Program-made: the position numbers and the translations under genes
The notes under the pieces: generated by a model
Told to the model about the DNA's origin: nothing
The model's database searches: none
The model's input: only the letters and a program-made list of their open reading frames with translations
Origin: Trebonia sp.
Lineage (GTDB): Bacteria; Actinomycetota; Actinomycetes; Streptosporangiales; Streptosporangiaceae
DNA length: 6,682 bases
Assembly (NCBI GenBank): GCA_030043595.1
Contig: JASHXJ010000549.1
Location: forward strand, 1 to 6,682
Direction: 5' to 3'
Shown here: positions 1 to 5,325 of the stretch, piece after piece
Numbering within the stretch: position 1 is the first letter of the stretch
Layout: the number at the start of each line of letters is the position of its first letter

Positions 1-423
1 ATGCTCGCCCCCTGGGAGTGTGTCCCCGACGCGGCCCTCGCCCTGATCCCTGGCGGGCTGATCTGCTGTTACGTGGCGACGACCACGCAGCTGTCCCGGA
101 TCGTCGAGGAGCTGCGCGGGCATGGCGGGTTCTTCGAGCCGGCCGCGTGGGAGACGCTGGCGCGCGGCTGGCACGTGGACGGCCTCGCGGTGCGGCCCGA
201 CCACCGGATGATCGGGCACACCGGCTTCCTGGTGACCGCCCGGCGGCTCGCGGCCGGGGTGAGCGCCCCGCCCCGCCGCCGCCGTCCGGCCAAGGGCGCC
301 CACCCGGAAGAACCGGATGAAGCCCGGGAACCAGACGGGCCTCGGGAACCTCAGGAACCAGACACGCCTCAGGAACCCCAAAAAGCAGTGTCAGAAACGC
401 TACCGTACGCGATGGAAGTTTGA
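1..423 (+). CDS. trmI: tRNA (adenine-58-N1)-methyltransferase TrmI, C-terminal part (5' truncated)
   Basis: This is the 3' end of a class I SAM-dependent methyltransferase gene. TrmI forms m1A at position 58 in the T-loop of tRNA, working as a tetramer in the cytoplasm. The visible part begins inside the catalytic domain with M-L-A-P-W-E, which in the family follows a conserved Asp. The ATG at position 1 is therefore an internal Met, and the gene starts outside the window. Family-typical stretches follow: YVATTTQLSR (about residues 24-33 of the visible part), HGGFFEPAAWETLARGWHV, and RPDHRMIGHTGFLVTARRLA, which ends the conserved domain near residue 84. The last ~55 residues are a basic PPRRRRP patch and a Pro/Glu-rich tail built from 9-residue repeats, which I do not recall as a usual part of the family. 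The stop is TGA at 421-423. The same gene lies near mpa in Mycobacterium (Rv2118c close to Rv2115c), which supports the call. Confidence 0.93.
   Translation: MLAPWECVPDAALALIPGGLICCYVATTTQLSRIVEELRGHGGFFEPAAWETLARGWHVDGLAVRPDHRMIGHTGFLVTARRLAAGVSAPPRRRRPAKGAHPEEPDEAREPDGPREPQEPDTPQEPQKAVSETLPYAMEV
310..381 (+). repeat. 27-bp in-frame tandem repeat in the trmI tail
   Basis: Two adjacent 27-bp units, 328-354 and 355-381, match at 22 of 27 positions and encode EPDGPREPQ and EPDTPQEPQ. A shorter degenerate copy (EPDEAR) precedes them at 310-327. The unit length is a multiple of three, so copy-number change would keep the reading frame. The encoded tail is acidic and Pro-rich and is probably disordered. 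Confidence 0.75.
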
Positions 424-534
424 CTCTGGGTTGTGAATAGGCTGTTAACCTGCGGATTCTGTCCGAAAACCGGCAGGCGTGATCAATTGGATGCCCGTCG
501 GCAGGTTTGGAGAAGGCCGTCAGATAGGTAAGGT
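420..534 (+). promoter_or_regulatory. Candidate promoter region for arc (two alternatives)
   Basis: The trmI-arc gap (424-571) is the natural place for an arc promoter, and two weak sigma-70-type candidates are visible. The first is TTGACT at 420-425, overlapping the trmI stop, with 17 bp to TGTTAA at 443-448. The second is TTGGAG at 507-512 with 16 bp to TAAGGT at 529-534. The second would start RNA near 541 and give a ~30-nt leader carrying the strong ribosome site at 555-563. Both hexamer pairs match consensus only partly, so this is a placement by eye. Transcription read through from trmI is also possible, since no terminator is seen. Confidence 0.28.
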
Positions 535-554
535 CGAGGTAGTTCGTGCTCCCC

Positions 555-563
555 GGGAGGAGG
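555..563 (+). promoter_or_regulatory. Ribosome binding site that fixes the arc start
   Basis: GGGAGGAGG lies 8 nt upstream of the GTG at 572. The reading frame is open further upstream to a GTG at 479, but that codon has no purine-rich site before it. About a third of codons between 479 and 571 end in A or T, unlike the gene body. A GTG at 563 would overlap the ribosome site itself. The 572 start is therefore chosen. Confidence 0.8.
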
Positions 564-571
564 TGAGGGCC

Positions 572-2365
572 GTGGCGGCTAGGGATGACGGTGGGCGGGC
601 TTCGCGGCACGAGGATGAGGTGAGCAGCCTTACCGCGCAGATCTCCTTCCTCGACGAGGAGATCGCGGTGCTGCGCAGGAGGCTCGCTGATTCACCACGC
701 CAGGTCCGCTTGCTGGAGGAACGGCTCCGCGAGACAGAGGCCAGCCTCACGTCGGTGACCGGTCAGAACGAGCGGCTGGCGTCGACGCTGCGCGAGGCCA
801 GGGACCAGATCGTCGCTCTCAAGGAGGAAGTCGACCGGCTGGCGCAGCCGCCGTCCGGCTTCGGGGTGTTCCTCGCCGCGCGCGAGGACAACACCGCCGA
901 CGTCTTCACCGGCGGCCGGAAGATGCGGGTCAACGTCAGCCCCAACGTCGAGCTGGAAGAGCTGCGGCCCGGCCAGGAGGTCGTGCTCAACGAGGCGCTG
1001 AACATCGTCATCGCGCAGGGCTACGAGACCGTGGGCGAGATCGTGATGCTCAAGGAGGTGCTCGCCGACACCGAGCGCGCCCTGGTGATCTCGCACGCGG
1101 ACGAGGAGCGGGTGGTCCGGCTCGCCGAGCCCCTGCTCAACCAGACCCTCAGGGGCGGCGACTCGCTGCTGCTCGAGCCGCGCTCCGGCTACGTCTACGA
1201 GCGCATTCCGAAGGCCGAGGTCGAGGAGCTCATCCTCGAAGAGGTCCCGGACATCTCCTACAAGGACATCGGCGGCCTGGCGGCGCAGATCGAGCAGATC
1301 CGCGACGCCATCGAGCTGCCCTACCTGCACGCGGACCTGTTCCGCGAGCACCAGCTGCGCGCGCCCAAGGGCGTGCTGCTGTACGGCCCGCCCGGCTGCG
1401 GCAAGACGCTCATCGCCAAGGCGGTGGCGAACTCGCTGGCCAAGCAGGTCGCGGCGAAGACCGCCGCGGACGCGGCCGACGGCGACGGCGGCAAGAAGCA
1501 GGAGGGGAAGAGCTTCTTCCTCAACATCAAGGGCCCGGAGCTGCTGAACAAGTACGTCGGCGAGACCGAGCGGCACATCAGGCTCGTCTTCCAGCGGGCC
1601 CGCGAGAAGGCCAGCGAGGGCATGCCGGTGATCGTGTTCTTCGACGAGATGGACTCGATCTTCCGCACCCGGGGCTCGGGTGTCTCGTCCGACGTGGAGA
1701 ACACGATCGTCCCGCAGCTGCTCAGCGAGATCGACGGCGTGGAGGGCCTGGAGAACGTCATCGTCATCGGCGCCTCCAACCGCGAGGACATGATCGACCC
1801 GGCGATCCTGCGGCCGGGCCGCCTGGACGTCAAGATCAAGATCGAGCGGCCGGACGCCGAGGCGGCCAGGGACATCTTCTCCAAGTACGTGCTCACCGAG
1901 CTGCCGCTGCACCCCGACGACCTCGCCGAGCACGGCGACTCGCGGGAGTCGACGGTGGAGGGCATGATCCAGCGCGTCGTCGAGCGGATGTACAGCGAGT
2001 CCGAGGAGAACCGCTTCCTCGAGGTCACCTACGCCAACGGCGACAAGGAAGTCCTGTACTTCAAGGACTTCAACTCCGGAGCCATGATCGAGAACATCGT
2101 GGCCCGGGCCAAGAAGATGGCCATCAAGGAGTTCCTCGACACCGGCCAGAAGGGCATCCGGGTCGCGCACCTGCTCGCCGCCTGCGTGGACGAGTTCAGC
2201 GAGAACGAGGACCTGCCGAACACCACCAACCCCGACGACTGGGCCCGCATCTCCGGCAAGAAGGGCGAGCGCATCGTCTACATCAGGACGCTCGTCTCGG
2301 GCAAGCAGGGCACCGAGGCAGGCCGTTCCATCGACACAGTCTCGAACACCGGTCAGTACCTTTGA
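572..2365 (+). CDS. arc: Proteasome-associated AAA+ ATPase ARC (Mpa)
   Basis: This 597-residue protein is the hexameric ATPase that captures pupylated proteins, unfolds them with ATP and threads them into the 20S proteasome. Domains in order: an N-terminal coiled coil (about 15-92), which in Mpa binds Pup; tandem OB folds starting at GFGVFL (residue 96); then one AAA+ module. In the module I see Walker A GPPGCGKT (272-279), pore loop K-Y-V-G (327-330), Walker B FFDEMD (356-361, catalytic Glu359), sensor-1 Asn403, and arginine-finger region RPGR (Arg414, Arg417). The protein ends Gln-Tyr-Leu (595-597), the C-terminal motif with penultimate Tyr that docks Mpa on the proteasome alpha ring. GTG 572 is the start because of its ribosome site and because Val-Ala-Ala-Arg-Asp-Asp resembles known ARC N-termini. 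An Ala/Gly/Lys-rich stretch at ~295-312 looks longer than in Mpa. The gene is followed 58 bp later by dop. It is called mpa in mycobacteria and arc elsewhere. Confidence 0.97.
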   Translation: MAARDDGGRASRHEDEVSSLTAQISFLDEEIAVLRRRLADSPRQVRLLEERLRETEASLTSVTGQNERLASTLREARDQIVALKEEVDRLAQPPSGFGVFLAAREDNTADVFTGGRKMRVNVSPNVELEELRPGQEVVLNEALNIVIAQGYETVGEIVMLKEVLADTERALVISHADEERVVRLAEPLLNQTLRGGDSLLLEPRSGYVYERIPKAEVEELILEEVPDISYKDIGGLAAQIEQIRDAIELPYLHADLFREHQLRAPKGVLLYGPPGCGKTLIAKAVANSLAKQVAAKTAADAADGDGGKKQEGKSFFLNIKGPELLNKYVGETERHIRLVFQRAREKASEGMPVIVFFDEMDSIFRTRGSGVSSDVENTIVPQLLSEIDGVEGLENVIVIGASNREDMIDPAILRPGRLDVKIKIERPDAEAARDIFSKYVLTELPLHPDDLAEHGDSRESTVEGMIQRVVERMYSESEENRFLEVTYANGDKEVLYFKDFNSGAMIENIVARAKKMAIKEFLDTGQKGIRVAHLLAACVDEFSENEDLPNTTNPDDWARISGKKGERIVYIRTLVSGKQGTEAGRSIDTVSNTGQYL

Positions 2366-2379
2366 GTTACGAGCAGGGT

Positions 2380-2409
2380 GTGCCGGGCGACGATGGTGTC
2401 CGCCGGCAC
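2380..2409 (+). promoter_or_regulatory. Dyad upstream of dop, operator or RNA hairpin
   Basis: GTGCCGG (2380-2386) and CCGGCAC (2403-2409) form a perfect 7-bp inverted repeat. A second pair, GAC (2389-2391) and GTC (2398-2400), shares the same symmetry axis, so 10 of 12 opposing positions pair. The right arm directly abuts the -10-like TACGCT of dop, and the central part covers the expected -35 area. It could bind a dimeric regulator, or it could form a hairpin at the 3' end of the arc transcript. There is no T-run after it, so it is not a classical terminator. Confidence 0.5.
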
Positions 2410-2415
2410 TACGCT
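2410..2415 (+). promoter_or_regulatory. -10-like element for a leaderless dop mRNA
   Basis: TACGCT fits the TAnnnT pattern and ends 8 nt before the dop ATG at 2424, so transcription would begin at or next to the A of ATG. No Shine-Dalgarno-like purine run precedes this ATG. Such leaderless arrangements are common in actinobacteria. No good -35 hexamer is visible. Confidence 0.42.
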
Positions 2416-2423
2416 GAACAACT

Positions 2424-3941
2424 ATGAGTGTGCTGAGGGTCATGGGCACCGAGACCGAGTACGGCATCGCCGTACCGGGCCAGCCGGGTGCCAACGCGAT
2501 GGTCACGTCGTCGCAGATCGTCAATGCGTACCAGGCGGCCACCGCCGCGCGGGCGCGGCGCGCCCGCTGGGACTTCGAGGAAGAAAACCCGCTGCGGGAC
2601 GCGCGCGGGTTCGACCTCGCCCGCGAGGCCGCGGACTCGACCCAGCTCACCGACGAGGACCTGGGGCTGGCCAACGTCATCCTCACCAACGGGGCGCGGC
2701 TGTATGTCGACCACGCGCACCCGGAGTACTCGGCGCCTGAGTGCACCAACCCGCTGTCCGTGGTGATCTGGGACAAGGCCGGCGAGCGGATCATGGCGGA
2801 GGCGGCGGCCAAGGCGGCGACGGTCCCCGGCAGCCACGGCATTCAGCTTTACAAGAACAACACCGACAACAAGGGCGCCTCCTATGGCTGCCACGAGAAC
2901 TACCTCATGCGCCGGTCCACGCCGTTCGCGGACATCGTCCGGTTCCTGACGCCGTTCTTCGTCACCCGGCAGGTGTTCTGCGGCGCGGGCCGGGTCGGGA
3001 TCGGCGCCGACGGGCGCGGATCGGGGTTCCAGATCAGCCAGCGCGCCGACTTCTTCGAGGTCGAGGTCGGCCTGGAGACGACGCTCAAGCGTCCCATCAT
3101 CAACACCCGTGACGAGCCGCACGCCGACCCGGAGAAGTACCGGCGGCTGCACGTGATCATCGGCGACGCGAACATGAGCGAGGTGGCCACCTACCTGAAG
3201 ATGGGGACCACCGCGCTGGTGCTCGCGATGATCGAGGACAAGTTCCTCAACGGCGAATTGACGATCGAGGCGCCGGTCGCGGACCTGCGCGCGGTATCGC
3301 ACGACCCGTCGCTGCGGCACCTGGTGGCGCTGCGGGACGGCCGGAAGATGACCGCGGTGCAGCTGCAGACCGAGTACCTGGAACTGGCCCGCAAGTACAC
3401 CGAGGACAAGTACGGCACCGACCTGGACGAGATGACCAGCGACGTGCTCAACCGGTGGGAGTCGGTGCTCAACCGGCTGGCCGAAGACCCCATGCAGCTG
3501 TCCCGGGAACTGGACTGGGTCGCCAAGCTCGAGATTCTCGAGGGGTACCGGAGCCGGGACGGGCTGAGCTGGGACCATCCCAGGCTCCAGCTCGTCGACC
3601 TGCAGTATTCCGACGTCCGCCAGGACCGGGGCCTGTACAACCGGCTGGCCACCCGCGGCCGGATGACCCGGATGACCGACGAGCAGGCGGTCACCTGGGC
3701 CATCGACAACCCGCCCGAGGACACCAGGGCGTACTTCCGCGGCCGGTGCCTGCGCCAGTACGCGGACTCGGTGGCCGCCGCCTCCTGGGACTCGGTGATC
3801 TTCGACATCCCCGGCCGGGAGTCGCTGCAGCGGGTACCCACGCTGGAGCCGCTGCGCGGCACCCGCGCCCATGTCGGCGAGCTGCTCGACCGCTGCCGCA
3901 CCGCGGGCGACCTGGTCGCCGCGCTCACCGCCCAGGACTAA
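2424..3941 (+). CDS. dop: Pup deamidase/depupylase Dop
   Basis: This 505-residue enzyme of the carboxylate-amine ligase (glutamine synthetase-like) fold deamidates the C-terminal Gln of Pup to Glu, and also cleaves Pup from conjugates. It needs bound ATP. The N-terminal motif MGTETEYGI contains Glu10, matching the metal/nucleotide-site Glu of mycobacterial Dop. The segment YVDHAHPEYSAPEC contains Asp96, corresponding to the catalytic Asp of the family. Residues ~38-80, between these motifs, hold the charged Dop-loop that the paralogous ligase PafA lacks; this, with MGTE rather than the PafA-type start, separates Dop from PafA. Further family stretches are NNTDNKGASYGCHENYLM and FCGAGRVG. The length is normal for Dop. 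The ATG start matches the conserved N-terminus despite lacking a ribosome site, which suggests a leaderless mRNA. The stop is TAA at 3939-3941. pup follows after 123 bp, as expected for the enzyme that activates it. Confidence 0.97.
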   Translation: MSVLRVMGTETEYGIAVPGQPGANAMVTSSQIVNAYQAATAARARRARWDFEEENPLRDARGFDLAREAADSTQLTDEDLGLANVILTNGARLYVDHAHPEYSAPECTNPLSVVIWDKAGERIMAEAAAKAATVPGSHGIQLYKNNTDNKGASYGCHENYLMRRSTPFADIVRFLTPFFVTRQVFCGAGRVGIGADGRGSGFQISQRADFFEVEVGLETTLKRPIINTRDEPHADPEKYRRLHVIIGDANMSEVATYLKMGTTALVLAMIEDKFLNGELTIEAPVADLRAVSHDPSLRHLVALRDGRKMTAVQLQTEYLELARKYTEDKYGTDLDEMTSDVLNRWESVLNRLAEDPMQLSRELDWVAKLEILEGYRSRDGLSWDHPRLQLVDLQYSDVRQDRGLYNRLATRGRMTRMTDEQAVTWAIDNPPEDTRAYFRGRCLRQYADSVAAASWDSVIFDIPGRESLQRVPTLEPLRGTRAHVGELLDRCRTAGDLVAALTAQD

Positions 3942-3962
3942 CCGGACCAACGGAATAGCAAC

Positions 3963-3972
3963 TTGGTACCAA
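3963..3972. repeat. 10-bp perfect palindrome in the dop-pup gap
   Basis: TTGGTACCAA is a perfect palindrome in the 123-bp gap, 22 bp after the dop stop codon. It could be a small protein-binding site, but a single 10-bp palindrome carries little weight. Its flanks do not extend the symmetry. Confidence 0.3.
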
Positions 3973-3987
3973 TGGCCCGGCGGAGGA

Positions 3988-4019
3988 TTGGGCATGCCGC
4001 GCGCGGGCGACGATAACGT
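3988..4019 (+). promoter_or_regulatory. Candidate pup promoter
   Basis: TTGGGC at 3988-3993 is followed after 18 bp by GATAAC (4012-4017). The overlapping TAACGT at 4014-4019 also fits TAnnnT, but with 20-bp spacing. This A/T-containing island stands out in the GC-rich gap. It would start RNA near 4025, about 40 nt before the pup ATG. Separate expression makes sense because Pup is needed in larger amounts than the enzymes, but that is inference. Confidence 0.35.
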
Positions 4020-4028
4020 TGGAGCTGT

Positions 4029-4044
4029 CGGGGGGCCACCCCCG
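4029..4044 (+). other. GC hairpin in the pup leader
   Basis: CGGGGG (4029-4034) pairs perfectly with CCCCCG (4039-4044) around a GCCA tetraloop, giving a very stable 6-bp stem. It ends 7 nt before the pup ribosome binding site. If RNA starts near 4025, the stem sits at the extreme 5' end of the transcript, where such hairpins can protect mRNA from decay. There is no T-run, so it is not an intrinsic terminator. Confidence 0.5.
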
Positions 4045-4051
4045 GAACGAC

Positions 4052-4056
4052 GGAGG
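4052..4056 (+). promoter_or_regulatory. Ribosome binding site of pup
   Basis: GGAGG is followed by 8 nt and then the pup ATG at 4065. It is the clearest ribosome site in the window and fits the need for high-level Pup synthesis. Confidence 0.85.
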
Positions 4057-4064
4057 TACCACAG

Positions 4065-4277
4065 ATGGCAACGAACAAGGACACCGGAGGCCAGCGGCAG
4101 ACAACGCGGCGGGCCGAGGAGACCGAGGAGGATCAGGCCGCGTCGGCCGAGGAGGTCAAGGAGCGGCACGAGAAGCTGTCCGACGACGTGGACGCGATCC
4201 TCGACGAGATCGACGAGGTGCTCGAGGAGAACGCCGAGGAATTCGTCCGCTCCTACGTGCAGAAGGGCGGCCAGTGA
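4065..4277 (+). CDS. pup: Prokaryotic ubiquitin-like protein Pup
   Basis: This 70-residue, very acidic, Ala-poor protein is the modifier attached to substrate lysines to mark them for the proteasome. The N-terminal ~26 residues are polar and probably disordered; in the family this part starts threading into ARC/Mpa. Residues ~27-57, rich in Glu and Leu, form the helix that makes a coiled coil with ARC/Mpa. The conserved end ENAEEFVRSYVQKGGQ (55-70) binds Dop and PafA. The last residue is Gln, so Dop must convert it to Glu before ligation. Lys67, next to the GGQ, matches the Lys near the end of mycobacterial Pup. The length is near the usual 60-72 residues. The start is fixed by GGAGG 8 nt upstream. 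It lies between dop and prcB, the standard actinobacterial order. Confidence 0.98.
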   Translation: MATNKDTGGQRQTTRRAEETEEDQAASAEEVKERHEKLSDDVDAILDEIDEVLEENAEEFVRSYVQKGGQ

Positions 4278-4354
4278 CCGCTTCGCCGAGGTTCGCGATC
4301 GGCGAAAAGGTCCCGGTGCGGTACATGTGCATTCATATTCCGAACGAGCAGTAG
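4274..4354 (+). CDS. Possible small ORF overlapping the pup stop (26 aa)
   Basis: A GTG at 4274 overlaps the pup stop as GTGA, the classic layout for coupled translation, and opens a 26-codon frame ending TAG at 4352-4354. The peptide begins (M)TASPRFAIGEKVPV and ends CIHIPNEQ. GAAGGG, inside the last pup codons, lies ~6 nt upstream and could act as a ribosome site, although those bases are also constrained by Pup residues. Of the 25 codons after the start, 20 end in G or C, against 13 GC first and 11 GC second positions, the bias expected of real genes here. I recognise no family. Against it: the peptide is very short, and its last part is AT-richer and might instead be regulatory. It could also be the remnant of a longer gene. 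Confidence 0.3.
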   Translation: MTASPRFAIGEKVPVRYMCIHIPNEQ

Positions 4355-4371
4355 TGTCTGCTCAGGGACAC
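4346..4371 (+). other. Overlapping alternative stems upstream of prcB
   Basis: GAGCAG (4346-4351) can pair with CTGCTC (4358-4363) around a 6-nt loop. GTGTC (4354-4358) can pair with GACAC (4367-4371) around an 8-nt loop. The two helices overlap, so an RNA could form only one at a time. They end ~10 nt before the prcB ribosome site. The first arm pair is also a plain DNA dyad that a protein could read. Confidence 0.35.
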
Positions 4372-4381
4372 CACACTCGGC

Positions 4382-4388
4382 AGGGAGG
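4382..4388 (+). promoter_or_regulatory. Ribosome binding site that supports the prcB TTG start
   Basis: AGGGAGG is followed by 5 nt and the TTG at 4394. The next in-frame Met codon (4439) has no such site, and starting there would remove conserved propeptide residues. Confidence 0.72.
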
Positions 4389-4393
4389 CGGCG

Positions 4394-5275
4394 TTGGGCG
4401 GTTACTTCGACGGCAAGGTACGGCAGCCGGCGGCGTTCATGACGGCCCGGATTCCCTCGTTCGCCGGATTCCTCGCCTCCTACGATCCAGACCTGCTGCC
4501 AGGGCTGCGCGGCCTGGGGACTGGCTCGCTGCCCGAGGTTCCCGGGGGCAGCGACATCATCAGGAACCTGCCGCACGCCACCACGATCGTGGCCGCCGCC
4601 TGCCGGCGCGGCGTGGTGCTGGCCGGCGACCGGCGGTCCACGGCCGGGAACATGATCGCCAAGCGGGACGTGGAGAAGGTGTTCCGCAGCGACGAGTTCT
4701 CCGCCATGGGCATCGCGGGCGCGGCGAGCGTGGGCCTGGAGTTCGTCCGGCTCTTCCAGGTCGAGCTCGAGCACTACGAGAAGATGGAGGGCCGGTCGCT
4801 GTCCCTGGAGGGCAAGGCGAACCGGCTCGCGTTCATGATCCGCGGTAACCTCGGCGTCGCCCTGCAGGGCCTCGCGGTGGTCCCGCTGTTCGCGGGCTAC
4901 GAAGAGGACACCGGCACCGGCCGGATCTTCAGCTACGACGTGGCCGGCGGCCCCTACGAGGAGCACAGGTTCCACTCGATCGGCTCCGGGTCCGTCTTCG
5001 CTCGCGGCGCCCTGAAGAAGCTCTACTCCGACGACATGCAAGTCAGCGACGCGGTACTGGCGTGCGTGCAGGCGCTGTACGACGCGGCCGACGACGACTC
5101 CGCCACCGGCGGGCCCGACCTCACCAGGGGGATCTTCCCGGTCATCGCAACGATCACCGGCGACGGCTTCCGGCGGCTGCCCGAGGCCGAGTCCGCCGAC
5201 TACGCGCAGCAGGTGGTGGAGAGCCGGATGCGCTCGCCTGACGGGCCGCCCGCCCCGCTGCGGACCGCGAGCTAG
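4394..5275 (+). CDS. prcB: Proteasome beta subunit precursor PrcB
   Basis: This 293-residue precursor forms the two inner catalytic rings of the 20S proteasome. It is an N-terminal nucleophile hydrolase that exposes its catalytic Thr by removing its own propeptide. The mature protein should begin at Thr63 (TTIVAA). Counting Thr63 as 1, Asp17 (in LAGDRRS) and Lys33 (in DVEKVF) fall exactly where the active site needs them, at precursor residues 79 and 95. Other family stretches are GNMIAKRD, SLEGKANRL, LAVVPLFAGYEEDTG, RIFSYDVAGG, GSGSVFARGALKKLY and ALYDAADDDSATGG. The 62-residue propeptide (QPAAF, SFAGFL) is of typical length. One oddity is that the residue before the catalytic Thr is Ala (HAT|TIV), where family members usually have Gly. 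The start is TTG, chosen from the AGGGAGG site and the family N-terminus. prcA follows after 50 bp, so the pair is very likely cotranscribed. Confidence 0.97.
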   Translation: MGGYFDGKVRQPAAFMTARIPSFAGFLASYDPDLLPGLRGLGTGSLPEVPGGSDIIRNLPHATTIVAAACRRGVVLAGDRRSTAGNMIAKRDVEKVFRSDEFSAMGIAGAASVGLEFVRLFQVELEHYEKMEGRSLSLEGKANRLAFMIRGNLGVALQGLAVVPLFAGYEEDTGTGRIFSYDVAGGPYEEHRFHSIGSGSVFARGALKKLYSDDMQVSDAVLACVQALYDAADDDSATGGPDLTRGIFPVIATITGDGFRRLPEAESADYAQQVVESRMRSPDGPPAPLRTAS

Positions 5276-5310
5276 CCCCGCAGAAAACCCCTCAGCCACA
5301 ACTACAAGCA

Positions 5311-5315
5311 AAGGA
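5311..5315 (+). promoter_or_regulatory. Ribosome binding site deciding the prcA start
   Basis: AAGGA lies 10 nt before the GTG at 5326, against 16 nt before the ATG at 5332. The GTG start also gives the N-terminus (M/V)-S-x-P-F-Y-V-S-P usual for PrcA. The 50-bp prcB-prcA gap is A/C-rich between about 5281 and 5316 and probably unstructured in RNA, which would favour translation start. Confidence 0.6.
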
Positions 5316-5325
5316 AGCGCCCGCG

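Noticed and set aside
459..476. A possible terminator hairpin after trmI
   Set aside because: Only a 5-bp stem with a wobble pair can form and there is no T-run after it.
479..571. A 31-residue N-terminal extension of ARC from GTG 479
   Set aside because: It has no ribosome site, its third codon positions are much poorer in GC than the gene body, and a strong ribosome site sits just before GTG 572, where homologues begin.
692..2842. A 716-codon open frame on the minus strand across arc and the start of dop
   Set aside because: It is opposite genes with clear family identity. Long antisense open frames are expected in GC-rich coding DNA, and the translation is low-complexity and matches nothing I know.
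2424..3941. PafA (Pup ligase) as an alternative identity for dop
   Set aside because: The MGTETEYG start, the Dop-loop between Glu10 and Asp96, and the HAHPEYSAPEC motif are those of Dop. PafA lacks the loop.
3972..4016. A 14-codon upstream ORF starting at ATG 3972 in the dop-pup gap
   Set aside because: No ribosome site precedes it. The Arg-rich 14-residue peptide looks like chance.
2409..4169. A 586-codon minus-strand open frame across dop and into pup
   Set aside because: It is another antisense shadow of GC-rich coding DNA, spanning two unrelated genes and a promoter gap.
3994..4848. A long + strand frame from ATG 3994 through pup into prcB as a real gene
   Set aside because: It runs out of frame through two certain genes and its Arg/Pro-rich translation is typical of a frame-shifted GC-rich shadow. 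Only its start site is worth noting.
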